A stretch of DNA of 36,868 nucleotides, taken from Candidatus Methanoplasma glyptotermitis. GTDB lineage: Archaea; Thermoplasmatota; Thermoplasmata; Methanomassiliicoccales; Methanomethylophilaceae. Shown here one piece after another: positions 1-7,273 of this stretch. Below the pieces are notes generated by a model, which was given only the letters and a program-made list of their open reading frames with translations, was not told where the DNA came from and did not search any database. The stretch is taken from positions 1 through 36,868 of the forward strand of contig JAIRYF010000056.1 of NCBI GenBank assembly GCA_031267895.1, written 5' to 3'. Each line of letters starts with the position of its first letter. Positions within the stretch are counted from its first letter, which is position 1. A program made the position numbers and the translations under genes.

Positions 1-72
1 GGCACGGCCGTCCGGACAGGAAAATCTTTATCTGTTTCCCTTTCCATCATACGTCGGTCTGTGCCATTTGAA

Positions 73-129
73 GTTGCAAACCTGAATGCGCGGACCAACT
101 TTTAATTGGGCGGATATTCGTTTGCAAAC
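73..129. promoter_or_regulatory. paired TTGCAAAC motifs upstream of the ArsD-like gene
   Basis: TTGCAAAC occurs at 74-81 and again at 122-129, 48 bp apart. The second copy lies in a perfect 10-bp palindrome, GTTTGCAAAC (120-129). Both are upstream of the TATA-like box of the gene at 210, so they could be operator half-sites. No regulator is known for them. The rest of 1-209 holds no recognisable gene. Confidence 0.3.
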
Positions 130-181
130 AACTATCCCCGCTTCGCAAAGCATGTTCTGTTCCGCTGCGGATGTGCAGAAT

Positions 182-190
182 TTTTATATT
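182..190 (+). promoter_or_regulatory. TATA box of the ArsD-like gene
   Basis: The sequence ttttatatt lies 20-28 nt before the ATG at 210. That spacing predicts transcription starting almost at the start codon, so the mRNA should be nearly leaderless. No Shine-Dalgarno motif is present, which agrees. Confidence 0.6.
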
Positions 191-209
191 AAACAACAGA
201 TGTTAAAGT

Positions 210-593
210 ATGCAGCACAAGCTCACGGTATTCGATTCTGATGTTACGAAGAAGAGGTATCCAGACGACGCAAAAAGATTTGACAGATCGCTGGAGTTGC
301 TGTCTGCGGCAGGTATCGATGTCAAGGTAGTCAGGTGCACTGTGCCGTCAGATGTTACAGGGGGCGGAGAGGCAGAAGAACTTGTCGCTGAAAAAGGACT
401 GTCTGTGCTCCCTCTCACCGAGTACGAGGGGGCAATCATCGCAGACGGAGAATATCCCACCGATCAGATCCTCGCAGATTTCCTTAATGCTCCGGACGGG
501 GTTCTGAGTGTTAACATGATTCAGCCGCCGCCCGTAAACGATCTGCCGCCGCCCTGTTCATGCGGCTCGGGAGACAAATGCAGTAACGGCTGA
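210..593 (+). CDS. ArsD-like small protein lacking the vicinal cysteines
   Basis: The 127-residue protein resembles ArsD, the arsenic metallochaperone and weak repressor of bacterial ars operons. It has the ArsD pattern: a VFD start, a GIDVKVVR strand, LPL near residue 73, and GEYP before a final helix. ArsD binds As(III) through a Cys-Cys pair near residues 12-13; here that stretch reads DSDVTKKRYPDD with no cysteine. A cysteine cluster, CSCGSGDKC, instead sits at the C-terminus after a proline-rich segment. No arsA, arsB or arsR is adjacent, so an arsenic role is doubtful. It may be a thioredoxin-fold relative with another metal or redox partner. The start follows a TATA box by about 25 nt. 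Confidence 0.6.
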   Translation: MQHKLTVFDSDVTKKRYPDDAKRFDRSLELLSAAGIDVKVVRCTVPSDVTGGGEAEELVAEKGLSVLPLTEYEGAIIADGEYPTDQILADFLNAPDGVLSVNMIQPPPVNDLPPPCSCGSGDKCSNG

Positions 594-991
594 TCTTTGC
601 CGGTCGGTTCAGTCATAATCTGCGGGACACTGCAGCGGGTACGGTGACTCGGATATCGGCCCGGATGCCAGGCAGTTTTCTTTTTCTGACTAGTTGCCGC
701 AGACTTTTGATCCGCAGGCGGATGTTCTTTACAAGATTATCTGCTAAACGGAGATATTTGGTATCATTCGGCTTCTGATGATTTGTCTGTTTGTATCTTT
801 GCAGGACTCGTCGGCGACTCTCAAAGCCGCGTTCGGTGACAGAATAGTGTGGAGATCAGTGCAGATATAATGCACGGGGTGTTCCGCACAATGTTTCATG
901 CAGTCTTCCAAGATTCCTGCCCGTTTCCTTTTATGCACATCGTAATGAACTTCGGGTAACTTGATATAGGCTCCAGCATGTTACGTGTCGT
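594..991. other. intergenic stretch without a supported gene
   Basis: No gene is convincing here. A GTG-started minus-strand frame at 744-938 encodes 64 residues (EDCMKHCAEHPVHYIC and onward) with a protein-like composition. It could be a decayed gene or a remnant of a mobile element, but there is no recognisable domain and no promoter. A TATA-like sequence (ttgatatag, 961-969) near the end of the gap serves the next gene. Confidence 0.4.
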
Positions 992-1228
992 ATGGACACA
1001 TACAAAATAACAAATTCGGAGATAGTGGAACTTAAACAGACAATGGGTTTCCGAGTGACCGATGTGCACTGGAGCGAACTCGTCAAATCACACCCGGACG
1101 GATGCACTAACACAGATATGGTGGAGTTCGTAAAGAAATGGATGGATCCTCCGTACAAAGTGGACGGAGACCTTGATGCATACCTTGAGAAGATCCTGAA
1201 ATCCTTCGTAAACTTTGTCAGAGGATGA
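992..1228 (+). CDS. small protein of unknown function (78 aa)
   Basis: I do not recognise this protein. It is an acidic 78-residue product, mostly helical by composition, with no signal peptide, membrane segment or metal motif. Support for it being real is a TATA-like box (961-969) about 25-30 nt before the ATG, the leaderless arrangement seen at other genes here, and a sensible residue composition. Its TGA abuts the stop of the convergent gene on the other strand exactly, at the palindrome TGATCA (1226-1231). Confidence 0.5.
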   Translation: MDTYKITNSEIVELKQTMGFRVTDVHWSELVKSHPDGCTNTDMVEFVKKWMDPPYKVDGDLDAYLEKILKSFVNFVRG

Positions 1229-1582
1229 TCACGGATCTGCGGGGCACTGTTCTGAAGTTACGGTAAGTTTCTCTTCCGAAACGGAAATCACGCCCCTCAG
1301 GTACCAATTATTCACTGCGGCATCAAGCTTTGACCTGATGCCTTTCATATCATCTGCGTTATCTCCGCAGGCGGGAGTTATTCCCGCAATGCTTCGTATC
1401 CTTTCGCATGTTTCGGCGGACATGGTCTGCTCGTGAACGGAACCGCAGCAGCGTCTCCTGATTGTCATAGGGGCCGTGTCTCTGGACAGCAGGCTGTCAA
1501 TCATCACCTTCAGCACATCCTCGTAGGAGAGACGGATGTATTCTGATTCCGGCTCCGTTTTCACAATGACGTCGTAGATCAA
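1229..1582 (-). CDS. unknown protein (117 aa), TTG start
   Basis: No family is recognised. The product has a Cys-Cys pair in a basic stretch (TIRRRCCGSVHEQ, about residues 40-52) and further cysteines at C59, C72 and C113. These could bind metal, but no standard finger spacing is seen. The first possible start is TTG at 1582: no ATG or GTG occurs between it and the upstream in-frame stop. A GGGAG motif lies 9 nt before the TTG and supports that start. The gene converges on the 78-aa gene with abutting stops. It could be spurious, since a shorter open frame runs opposite it, but the composition favours this strand. Confidence 0.45.
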   Translation of the reverse strand: MIYDVIVKTEPESEYIRLSYEDVLKVMIDSLLSRDTAPMTIRRRCCGSVHEQTMSAETCERIRSIAGITPACGDNADDMKGIRSKLDAAVNNWYLRGVISVSEEKLTVTSEQCPADP

Positions 1583-1659
1583 GTACGGTATCTCCCATTC
1601 CGCTTTTCGGTGCTCTTAGGCATGAATGGATGTGCACCCTATTATCGTTAACCCTTGGC

Positions 1660-1677
1660 GCGGATGCTGAAATCCGC
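1660..1677. other. hairpin before the formate/nitrite channel gene
   Basis: GCGGAT and ATCCGC form a perfect 6-bp stem with a 6-nt loop, ending 17 nt before the ATG at 1695. A TATA-like ctattatc (1639-1646) lies just upstream, so the hairpin would be in the 5' leader or at the transcript start. Its function is unknown. Confidence 0.3.
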
Positions 1678-1694
1678 CTGCCGCAGAAAATTTG

Positions 1695-2396
1695 ATGGCT
1701 GACAGGCTTTTGATACCACAGAAACACATCCCGGCATTGTTAACGCTATTATACCGATACAGACAATACCAAAACGGATTATTCGGTGATGCTGTGGACG
1801 TTTTGAAGACTCTGGTAAGCTCGGTCCTCGGCGGGATCCTGATCAGCATAGGCGGAATGGCCTGCCTGCTGTCGGAATACAAGTTCATCGGAGCACTGAT
1901 TTTCTCGGTTGGTTTGTTCGGAGTCATGACATACAAACTCGGACTGTATACGGGAAAAATAGGGTACGCTCTGGAAAATCCGCCGATATTCATGCTGGAT
2001 ATTGTGCTGACGGTAATCGGCAACTTCATCGGATGTCTGATTATGGGCCTGGCATTTCCTCTTGATCAGGCTGCGGTATCGTGCGAAGCACGACTGGCAT
2101 CAGATGATCTGACTGTTCTTTTCAAGGGTATATTCTGCGGCCTTCTGGTGTTCATCGCAGTCGATCAATTCAAGGTGAAGAAGAGTTATCTGGCACTCTT
2201 CATATGCATACCTGCATTCATCATAGCCGGGTTCGAACATTCGATAGCGGATATGTTCTTCTTCAGTTCGGCCGGCATGTTCGGTTATGATTCGTTGATA
2301 TTCATACTGACGGTACTGCTAGGGAACGGAATAGGCTGTCTGATGCTGCCGGCTTACAGGAAATACATTGAGATAAATCCTGAGTCTCAGGTTTGA
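1695..2396 (+). CDS. formate/nitrite transporter (FNT) family channel
   Basis: The roughly 233-residue membrane protein has the six-helix FNT pattern. The segment GNFIGCLIMGLAF (near residue 115) matches the helix-break region of the pore. GFEHSIADMFF (near residue 178) is the family signature of the fifth helix, including the pore histidine. FNT pentamers pass formate, nitrite or hydrosulfide across the cytoplasmic membrane, and the substrate cannot be told from sequence. Formate uptake is a natural guess in a methanogen-like organism, for biosynthesis. ATG at 1695 is preferred over TTG at 1692. A second TATA-like element at 1746-1753 leaves a GTG at 1794 as an alternative, but that would remove the residues before the first helix. 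Confidence 0.85.
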   Translation: MADRLLIPQKHIPALLTLLYRYRQYQNGLFGDAVDVLKTLVSSVLGGILISIGGMACLLSEYKFIGALIFSVGLFGVMTYKLGLYTGKIGYALENPPIFMLDIVLTVIGNFIGCLIMGLAFPLDQAAVSCEARLASDDLTVLFKGIFCGLLVFIAVDQFKVKKSYLALFICIPAFIIAGFEHSIADMFFFSSAGMFGYDSLIFILTVLLGNGIGCLMLPAYRKYIEINPESQV

Positions 2397-2475
2397 TTAC
2401 GGAACGCCGCAGGCAAAGACGGCCGAAACCGGAATGCGCTGAACTCTTCGAAAAACTCATGCGAACCGAAAGACA

Positions 2476-2491
2476 GCGGCCTTACGGCCGC
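2476..2491. terminator. hairpin between convergent genes
   Basis: GCGGCC-TTAC-GGCCGC is a perfect 6-bp GC stem with a 4-nt loop. It lies between the convergent FNT and isocitrate dehydrogenase-like genes and is followed on the plus strand by an A/T-rich stretch. It probably ends or insulates transcription from either side. Confidence 0.5.
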
Positions 2492-2511
2492 CTCTGCTGC
2501 TAAGAATAATT

Positions 2512-3726
2512 TTATGAGGCTTTGGACTTTCCCACAAAGTAATTCCAGGTTTCCTCGAGATCCGATCTCCTGACTGTATCCATGACATATTGTGCGAATT
2601 CGTCACCGGTCGCACCGGTGTCTCTTCCGGTCATTATGAGTTTTCTTTCGAACTGGACACAGATGTCCAATGCCATGTCAAGTTTCTTTCCCTTCTCTGT
2701 CTCGCCTATATGGTTCATCATCAGAGCGACTGCCTTAATCATGCTGCACGGATCGGCATACAGTGCCCTCCCCTCATCGACCATCCTCGGCGCAGATCCG
2801 TGTATCGCTTCGAACATGGCGTATCTTTTTCCTATGTTGGCACTTCCGGCCGTACCGACTCCCCCCTGTATCTGGGCCGCTTCGTCGGTGATTATGTCGC
2901 CGTAAAGATTGGGGAGCACAAAGACTCTGAAATCGGATCTTCTGGCAGGGTCTATGAGTTTCGCTGTCATGATATCAACAAACCAGCTGTCCCATTTGAC
3001 CTCCGGATACTCCTTCGCGACTTTCTCTGTCAGAGACAGGAACTTCCCGTCAGTTGTTTTGATGATATTTGCTTTCGTTACGAGAGACAGATAATTCAGT
3101 TTGTTTTTCCTGGCAAACTCGAATCCTGCCCTTATGATTCTCTCGGTGCCCTGGGCTGTCGCGACGCAGAAGTCTATCGCGAGATCTTCGGTCACATTTG
3201 TCCCATCGCTGCCGAGTGCGTAGCTTCCTTCGGTGTTTTCCCTGAAGAATGTCCAGTTTATGCCGAGTCCGGGTACGGACACAGGCCTTACGTTTGCGAA
3301 GAGATCAAGCTGTTTTCTCATTGCCACGTTGGCACTCTCTATGTTCGGCCATCTGTCGCCCTTGCTTGGGGTCGTCGTGGGGCCTTTGAGTATGACGTGG
3401 CATTTTTTCAGCTCTTCAAGAGTATCGTCGGGTATCGCCTTCATGGCCGCCGCCCTTCTCTCGATGGTCAGTCCGCTGATTGTCCTGACCTCGACCCTGC
3501 CGGTTCCGATCTTATCCGCAAGCAGGAATTCCATCACCTTTTGGGCGGATGCGCAGATGTACGGACCGATTCCGTCTCCGCCGCAGACACCGACCACAAT
3601 TTTATCGAGTTTGGAGTAATCGATCCAATCTCCCTCTTTTTTGAGTTCCTCGATCCTCATAAGCTGCCGTCTGAGCAGTTCTCCGTACTTCTCCTGCGCG
3701 GCCTTGATGGATTTTTCGTCAACCAT
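2512..3726 (-). CDS. icd: isocitrate dehydrogenase-like beta-decarboxylating dehydrogenase
   Basis: This 404-residue enzyme belongs to the isocitrate/isopropylmalate dehydrogenase family. Family motifs are GDGIGP (near 50), KGPTTTP, RENTEGSYA, TKANIIK and the signature NLYGDIITDEAAQIQGGVG. Its substrate loop reads ESANVAMRKQLD, with Ser and Asn in the positions isocitrate dehydrogenases use to hold isocitrate. Isopropylmalate dehydrogenases usually have a hydrophobic pattern there. The length also fits Icd better than LeuB (about 350). The cofactor site reads HGSAPRM, neither the Lys-Tyr of NADP enzymes nor the Asp-Ile of NAD enzymes, so the cofactor is open. It would make 2-oxoglutarate for glutamate and arginine synthesis. 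Homoisocitrate remains possible. The ATG follows a TATA-like box (3754-3763) by about 30 nt. Confidence 0.8.
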   Translation of the reverse strand: MVDEKSIKAAQEKYGELLRRQLMRIEELKKEGDWIDYSKLDKIVVGVCGGDGIGPYICASAQKVMEFLLADKIGTGRVEVRTISGLTIERRAAAMKAIPDDTLEELKKCHVILKGPTTTPSKGDRWPNIESANVAMRKQLDLFANVRPVSVPGLGINWTFFRENTEGSYALGSDGTNVTEDLAIDFCVATAQGTERIIRAGFEFARKNKLNYLSLVTKANIIKTTDGKFLSLTEKVAKEYPEVKWDSWFVDIMTAKLIDPARRSDFRVFVLPNLYGDIITDEAAQIQGGVGTAGSANIGKRYAMFEAIHGSAPRMVDEGRALYADPCSMIKAVALMMNHIGETEKGKKLDMALDICVQFERKLIMTGRDTGATGDEFAQYVMDTVRRSDLEETWNYFVGKSKAS

Positions 3727-3792
3727 TTGTATCGTCTCGGAATCGAAGTCCCGATAATAAAAATGACGGTCGTTCGTTTCCTCCGCATACTG

Positions 3793-3799
3793 TATATAT
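3793..3799 (+). promoter_or_regulatory. TATA box that fixes the exporter start
   Basis: TATATAT ends 22 nt before the ATG at 3822. An in-frame GTG at 3801 lies immediately after the box and would fall upstream of the expected transcription start, so ATG 3822 is the likely, nearly leaderless start. Confidence 0.65.
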
Positions 3800-3821
3800 C
3801 GTGAAAATCATTCTCGGCGCA

Positions 3822-6356
3822 ATGATCTTCGAAAAACTGGCGGACGTTATATCGAAACGTTCCAAACTGATTGTTGCCGTTTGGATCGTTGTGCTGATCT
3901 GCGCAGTGCCCCTGGCCCTTAAAGCGGGGAGCGTACTGGATTATGACACAACGGACATGGCGGGACCGGATGCAGAATCGCTCAAGGGTGCCGAGGTAAT
4001 GGAGAAATACTTCTACAAATCGGATATACCCATCGAGTCTGCCGTCCTTCTCGTGGCGGGGTTTGACACACCGGAAGGAAAGGCGCACACTTTCGGGATA
4101 TATGATGCGTTATCTGATAAGGTTCCGGGCTACGTTGACGGCGACGGCAGTCCCAAGATAGCTGGGGTTCTGACATACGGAATGTTCACAGCCGACGGCG
4201 ATGAGAACCGCGGTGTTGCGGTATATGCGGTCATCTACAGCCAGAAGATGATAGATGGCAGCAAAGTTTCCGGAGATACGCCGGAGTTCAGGAACTTTGT
4301 GAACGGAGTGCTGTCCGAGAATGATATCTCCGGAGTAAGGACGTACGTTTCCGGTTCTCCCGCAATATCCTACGACACGGAAATGACAGCCGCCGGAGAC
4401 ATATCCAAGATCGATGTTTTCTCGATTTTGATGATTCTTATCCTCGTTGGTCTGTTCTTCAGGTCGCTCGTGACATCCGCAATGCCTCCGCTGACCATCG
4501 GAGTGGCATTCGGAGTTACTCTCTGCCTGATGTATCTGATCGGTTCGGTCATGAACATAGTCTACATGACGGAGATGCTGCTTTTGGTATCAATGCTCGG
4601 TGCAGGATGCGACTACTGCATATTCATACTGGCGAGGTACCGGGAGGAACGGGTCAGCGGTTCCGACCACGAAAGTGCTCTGAAGAAGGCTGTCGTATGG
4701 GCTGGAGAGTCAATAACCACATCCGGACTTGCAGTAATGATCGGCTTCGGCGCGATGTCCATCTGCTCTTTCTCAATGATAAGTACGATGGGAATAATGC
4801 TTGCAGTGGGGATAGTGGTTGCGCTGCTTGCGGCACTCACCCTCATAACATCGGTACTCGCAATATTCGGCGAGAGGCTGTTCTGGCCCACGAAGGCAGA
4901 GTCTCTCAGAGAGGGCGGAAAATCAAAGAACGGATGGTACGGCAGAGCCTCGAACCTCGGACATGCTTACTTTTTGAAATCGGCCCGTGCGTCGATAAAA
5001 TATTCGAAGGTAATAATCGTCGCAGCCGTTCTTTTCACGATTCCGACGGCATATATCATGGCTACATCGGAATCATCGTACGACATGATCGGTGCGATGT
5101 CTTCGGGGGAGGCCATAGACGGTCTTGACGCTGTTGAGGAATACTCGAACGGCGGTATGATCATGCCGGACTATGCGGTACTGGCGGTCAGTGAATCTAT
5201 CGGAACCGTATTTGAAACAGAACCCGGAGAAGGTATGCTGCATTGGAGTACAGACCCGGCTGCCCAGGAATATCTGAGCAAGCTCTCCGCACTGTCATCG
5301 TCGCTGTCCGAAGACGACAACGTAGGAGAAATATGGGGAATATACCAGTGGAATGAAATGATCAAAGGAATAGATGCGGCGGGGACGGAACACGACCGTA
5401 CGGTGCAGATATACTCTCAGGCTGCGGCAAAACTTCCGGACACATTGGGAAAACAAGTATCGGCAGTTCTTGAGCCGGTAATCGCCGGCTATGAAATGGC
5501 AACCGGTCACGAGGCGGTGTATAGCGATCCAAACCTGATAGCAACCATGGATTACATGGTGAACTACAGGATGGCGGCATCAGTCGGAGGCGACAAAGCC
5601 GACGCCGGAACCCTTTGGAACCTGACATATGTCAAATACACTGTGATAACAAAGGAGGAGGCGATGTCTGACCGTTCTATGGATACCATAAAATTCGTTG
5701 ACCTGACGATGTCCGACTTTGCGGATAACAATCCCGACATGGTGGCCGCAGCATGGCTTACCGGCAGTGCTGTCGTCATGTATGAGATATCCGGATTGGT
5801 CAGCAGTGAGTTCCTGAAGGTGGAGATTCTTGCGATAGCGTTGATATTTATTCTTCTGTTCTTTGTGATGAGATCATATGTCACGCCTGTGCGTTCTATA
5901 CTCACCATACTGATGAGTGTGGTCTGGACCGTGGCCGTGACGCACCTGATATTCAGCAATCTCTTCGGGGACGGAGTAATATGGATGATTCCCATCATCC
6001 TCATAGTGGTCTGTTTGGGTTTAGGAATGGATTACGACATCCTGCTGACCACCCGTATCAGAGAGAACCGTGTGCACAGAGGGATGAGCAACGATGATGC
6101 TATAACGCATGCAGTCACCCACTCCGGGTCGGTGATAACTATCTGCGGTCTTATCATGGGCGGTGCTTTCGGTACGCTGATGCTGTCTGGCACGACTATG
6201 CTGCAGGAGTTCGGATTTGCGCTGTGTTTCGCCATAATAGTCGATGCTCTGCTCGTGCGCACGTATGTTGTACCAGCGGCTATGCACCTTTTGGGAGACT
6301 GGAATTGGAAAGGTCCGAAATTCCTGCAGAGAAATGAATCAAAACCGCCCGAGTAA
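3822..6356 (+). CDS. RND/MMPL-family membrane exporter
   Basis: This 844-residue protein has the duplicated RND layout. Helix 1 (residues about 16-34) is followed by a large external loop, then a block of five helices (about 200-355) and helix 7 (near 395). A second external loop (about 415-655) leads to a second block of helices (about 660-835). Matching segments FRSLVTSAMPPLTIGV and MRSYVTPVRSILTIL begin each sterol-sensing-like half. Conserved GCDYCIF and GMDYDIL segments in the fourth helix of each half carry the acidic residues that drive proton coupling in this superfamily. Archaeal members are often annotated MMPL or HAE-3, and their substrates (lipids, drugs) are mostly unknown. It stands alone with its own promoter and a hairpin at its stop codon. 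Confidence 0.85.
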   Translation: MIFEKLADVISKRSKLIVAVWIVVLICAVPLALKAGSVLDYDTTDMAGPDAESLKGAEVMEKYFYKSDIPIESAVLLVAGFDTPEGKAHTFGIYDALSDKVPGYVDGDGSPKIAGVLTYGMFTADGDENRGVAVYAVIYSQKMIDGSKVSGDTPEFRNFVNGVLSENDISGVRTYVSGSPAISYDTEMTAAGDISKIDVFSILMILILVGLFFRSLVTSAMPPLTIGVAFGVTLCLMYLIGSVMNIVYMTEMLLLVSMLGAGCDYCIFILARYREERVSGSDHESALKKAVVWAGESITTSGLAVMIGFGAMSICSFSMISTMGIMLAVGIVVALLAALTLITSVLAIFGERLFWPTKAESLREGGKSKNGWYGRASNLGHAYFLKSARASIKYSKVIIVAAVLFTIPTAYIMATSESSYDMIGAMSSGEAIDGLDAVEEYSNGGMIMPDYAVLAVSESIGTVFETEPGEGMLHWSTDPAAQEYLSKLSALSSSLSEDDNVGEIWGIYQWNEMIKGIDAAGTEHDRTVQIYSQAAAKLPDTLGKQVSAVLEPVIAGYEMATGHEAVYSDPNLIATMDYMVNYRMAASVGGDKADAGTLWNLTYVKYTVITKEEAMSDRSMDTIKFVDLTMSDFADNNPDMVAAAWLTGSAVVMYEISGLVSSEFLKVEILAIALIFILLFFVMRSYVTPVRSILTILMSVVWTVAVTHLIFSNLFGDGVIWMIPIILIVVCLGLGMDYDILLTTRIRENRVHRGMSNDDAITHAVTHSGSVITICGLIMGGAFGTLMLSGTTMLQEFGFALCFAIIVDALLVRTYVVPAAMHLLGDWNWKGPKFLQRNESKPPE

Positions 6357-6362
6357 TCGGGC
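6347..6362 (+). terminator. hairpin overlapping the exporter stop codon
   Basis: GCCCGA-GTAA-TCGGGC is a perfect 6-bp stem whose 4-nt loop contains the TAA stop. It is followed by the T/A-rich atttcaattattt. The form suggests a terminator, although archaeal termination relies mainly on the T-rich run. Confidence 0.5.
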
Positions 6363-6667
6363 ATTTCAATTATTTAGTCCAAATCGGCAGTGCCGGTGCA
6401 TTCGCATCGCCACCGATTTTGACTTTTCACTCCGATTCGGAAACGGCCGACCGATTGCAGATTTGCATCTCCGAGTCTGGGTCCCAAGTCAAAAAACCTT
6501 TCGGCAGCGGCTTCCGAAATTACGGTCTGCAAACTGTGTTCGTTAATCTTTTTCCGGAAATATGATTTCGAAAACCATAGGACTTGCGGTTTAGGCGGCC
6601 GCGGCAACTGTCATAATGCCTGATGGCCAGTCTATACAAGCGGTCCGGGTGCCGAAAAGACATAACA
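6363..6667. other. intergenic stretch, nothing recognised
   Basis: The stretch separates the exporter from the convergent thiamine operon. A TTG-started minus frame (6374-6607, 77 codons) is open and has a partly protein-like C-terminal half, but shows no motif, promoter or ribosome site. No tRNA-like T-loop was seen. Confidence 0.4.
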
Positions 6668-7273
6668 TTACCGCTCGAAGGACTCGGTCAGTCTCATATT
6701 TTTCATTATCTCTGATGGATCCTCTGCACTCATCAGAAGACTTCTCACGCACACTCCTTTGCAGCCCGCATCCATTGCGAGACGCGCGTTATCCTCATCG
6801 ATTCCTCCGATGGCAAAAACCGGTATGCCTGCAGCCTCGCAGACCGTTCTGAGTTGTTTTATTCCTTTTCCCTTAACTCCCGGTTTGCATGCCGTCTCGC
6901 AGACATTCCCGTAGATGAGGTGGGTGGCACCTAACCTCTCGGCCTCGGCCGCATCGTCGGCAGAGTGCACCGACACCCAAACTTCTTCGAATACTGCCAG
7001 TCTTTCCAAGTCTCCGACGAACGAACCGAACGATAACTGAATGCGTTCGCTGCCGATTGTCATTGCAGTCTTCACGAATGAGTTCACGCAGAACTTTACG
7101 TTGCAGCGATTGCATATCCTCATGCACTCAATGGCCAGGCGGTTATACTGAGCCTCGGAGAGGTCCTTCTCTCTCAGGATTATCATATCGGGGGACGAAT
7201 CGGCAACGGCTTTGATCTGTTCCAGAAAATCCGGTCTGAAACTTATGCTCCTATCCGTTATTGCAATTATCAT
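6668..7273 (-). CDS. tenI: TenI-like thiazole tautomerase (ThiE paralogue)
   Basis: This 201-residue TIM-barrel protein is a ThiE paralogue closest to TenI. TenI aromatises the thiazole tautomer made by ThiG. The segment YGNVCETACKPGVKGKG (121-137) follows the TenI pattern of B. subtilis (GHVFETDCKKGLEGRG), and VFAIGGIDEDNARLAMDAGCKGVCV forms the C-terminal phosphate site. The ThiE residues for pyrimidine diphosphate (QLRxK, NDRxD) are degenerate: here IILREK and CVNSFVK. The histidine of the TenI GHVFETD motif is Asn123 here; I recall that histidine as catalytic, so activity may differ. The ATG overlaps the thiH stop by 4 nt, making this the last gene of the operon. Confidence 0.75.
   Translation of the reverse strand: MIIAITDRSISFRPDFLEQIKAVADSSPDMIILREKDLSEAQYNRLAIECMRICNRCNVKFCVNSFVKTAMTIGSERIQLSFGSFVGDLERLAVFEEVWVSVHSADDAAEAERLGATHLIYGNVCETACKPGVKGKGIKQLRTVCEAAGIPVFAIGGIDEDNARLAMDAGCKGVCVRSLLMSAEDPSEIMKNMRLTESFER

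Noticed and set aside
744-938. Minus-strand 64-codon frame with protein-like text (EDCMKHCAEHPVHYIC)
   Set aside because: No domain, no promoter, a GTG start without a ribosome site. It may be a transposase remnant but this cannot be shown.
2590-3804. Plus-strand frame of 404 codons opposite the isocitrate dehydrogenase-like gene
   Set aside because: The product matches no family and is rich in Cys, His and Arg, while the minus strand encodes all dehydrogenase motifs.
6374-6607. Minus-strand 77-codon frame after the exporter
   Set aside because: It starts with TTG, has no promoter or ribosome site and no family resemblance; only its C-terminal half looks protein-like.
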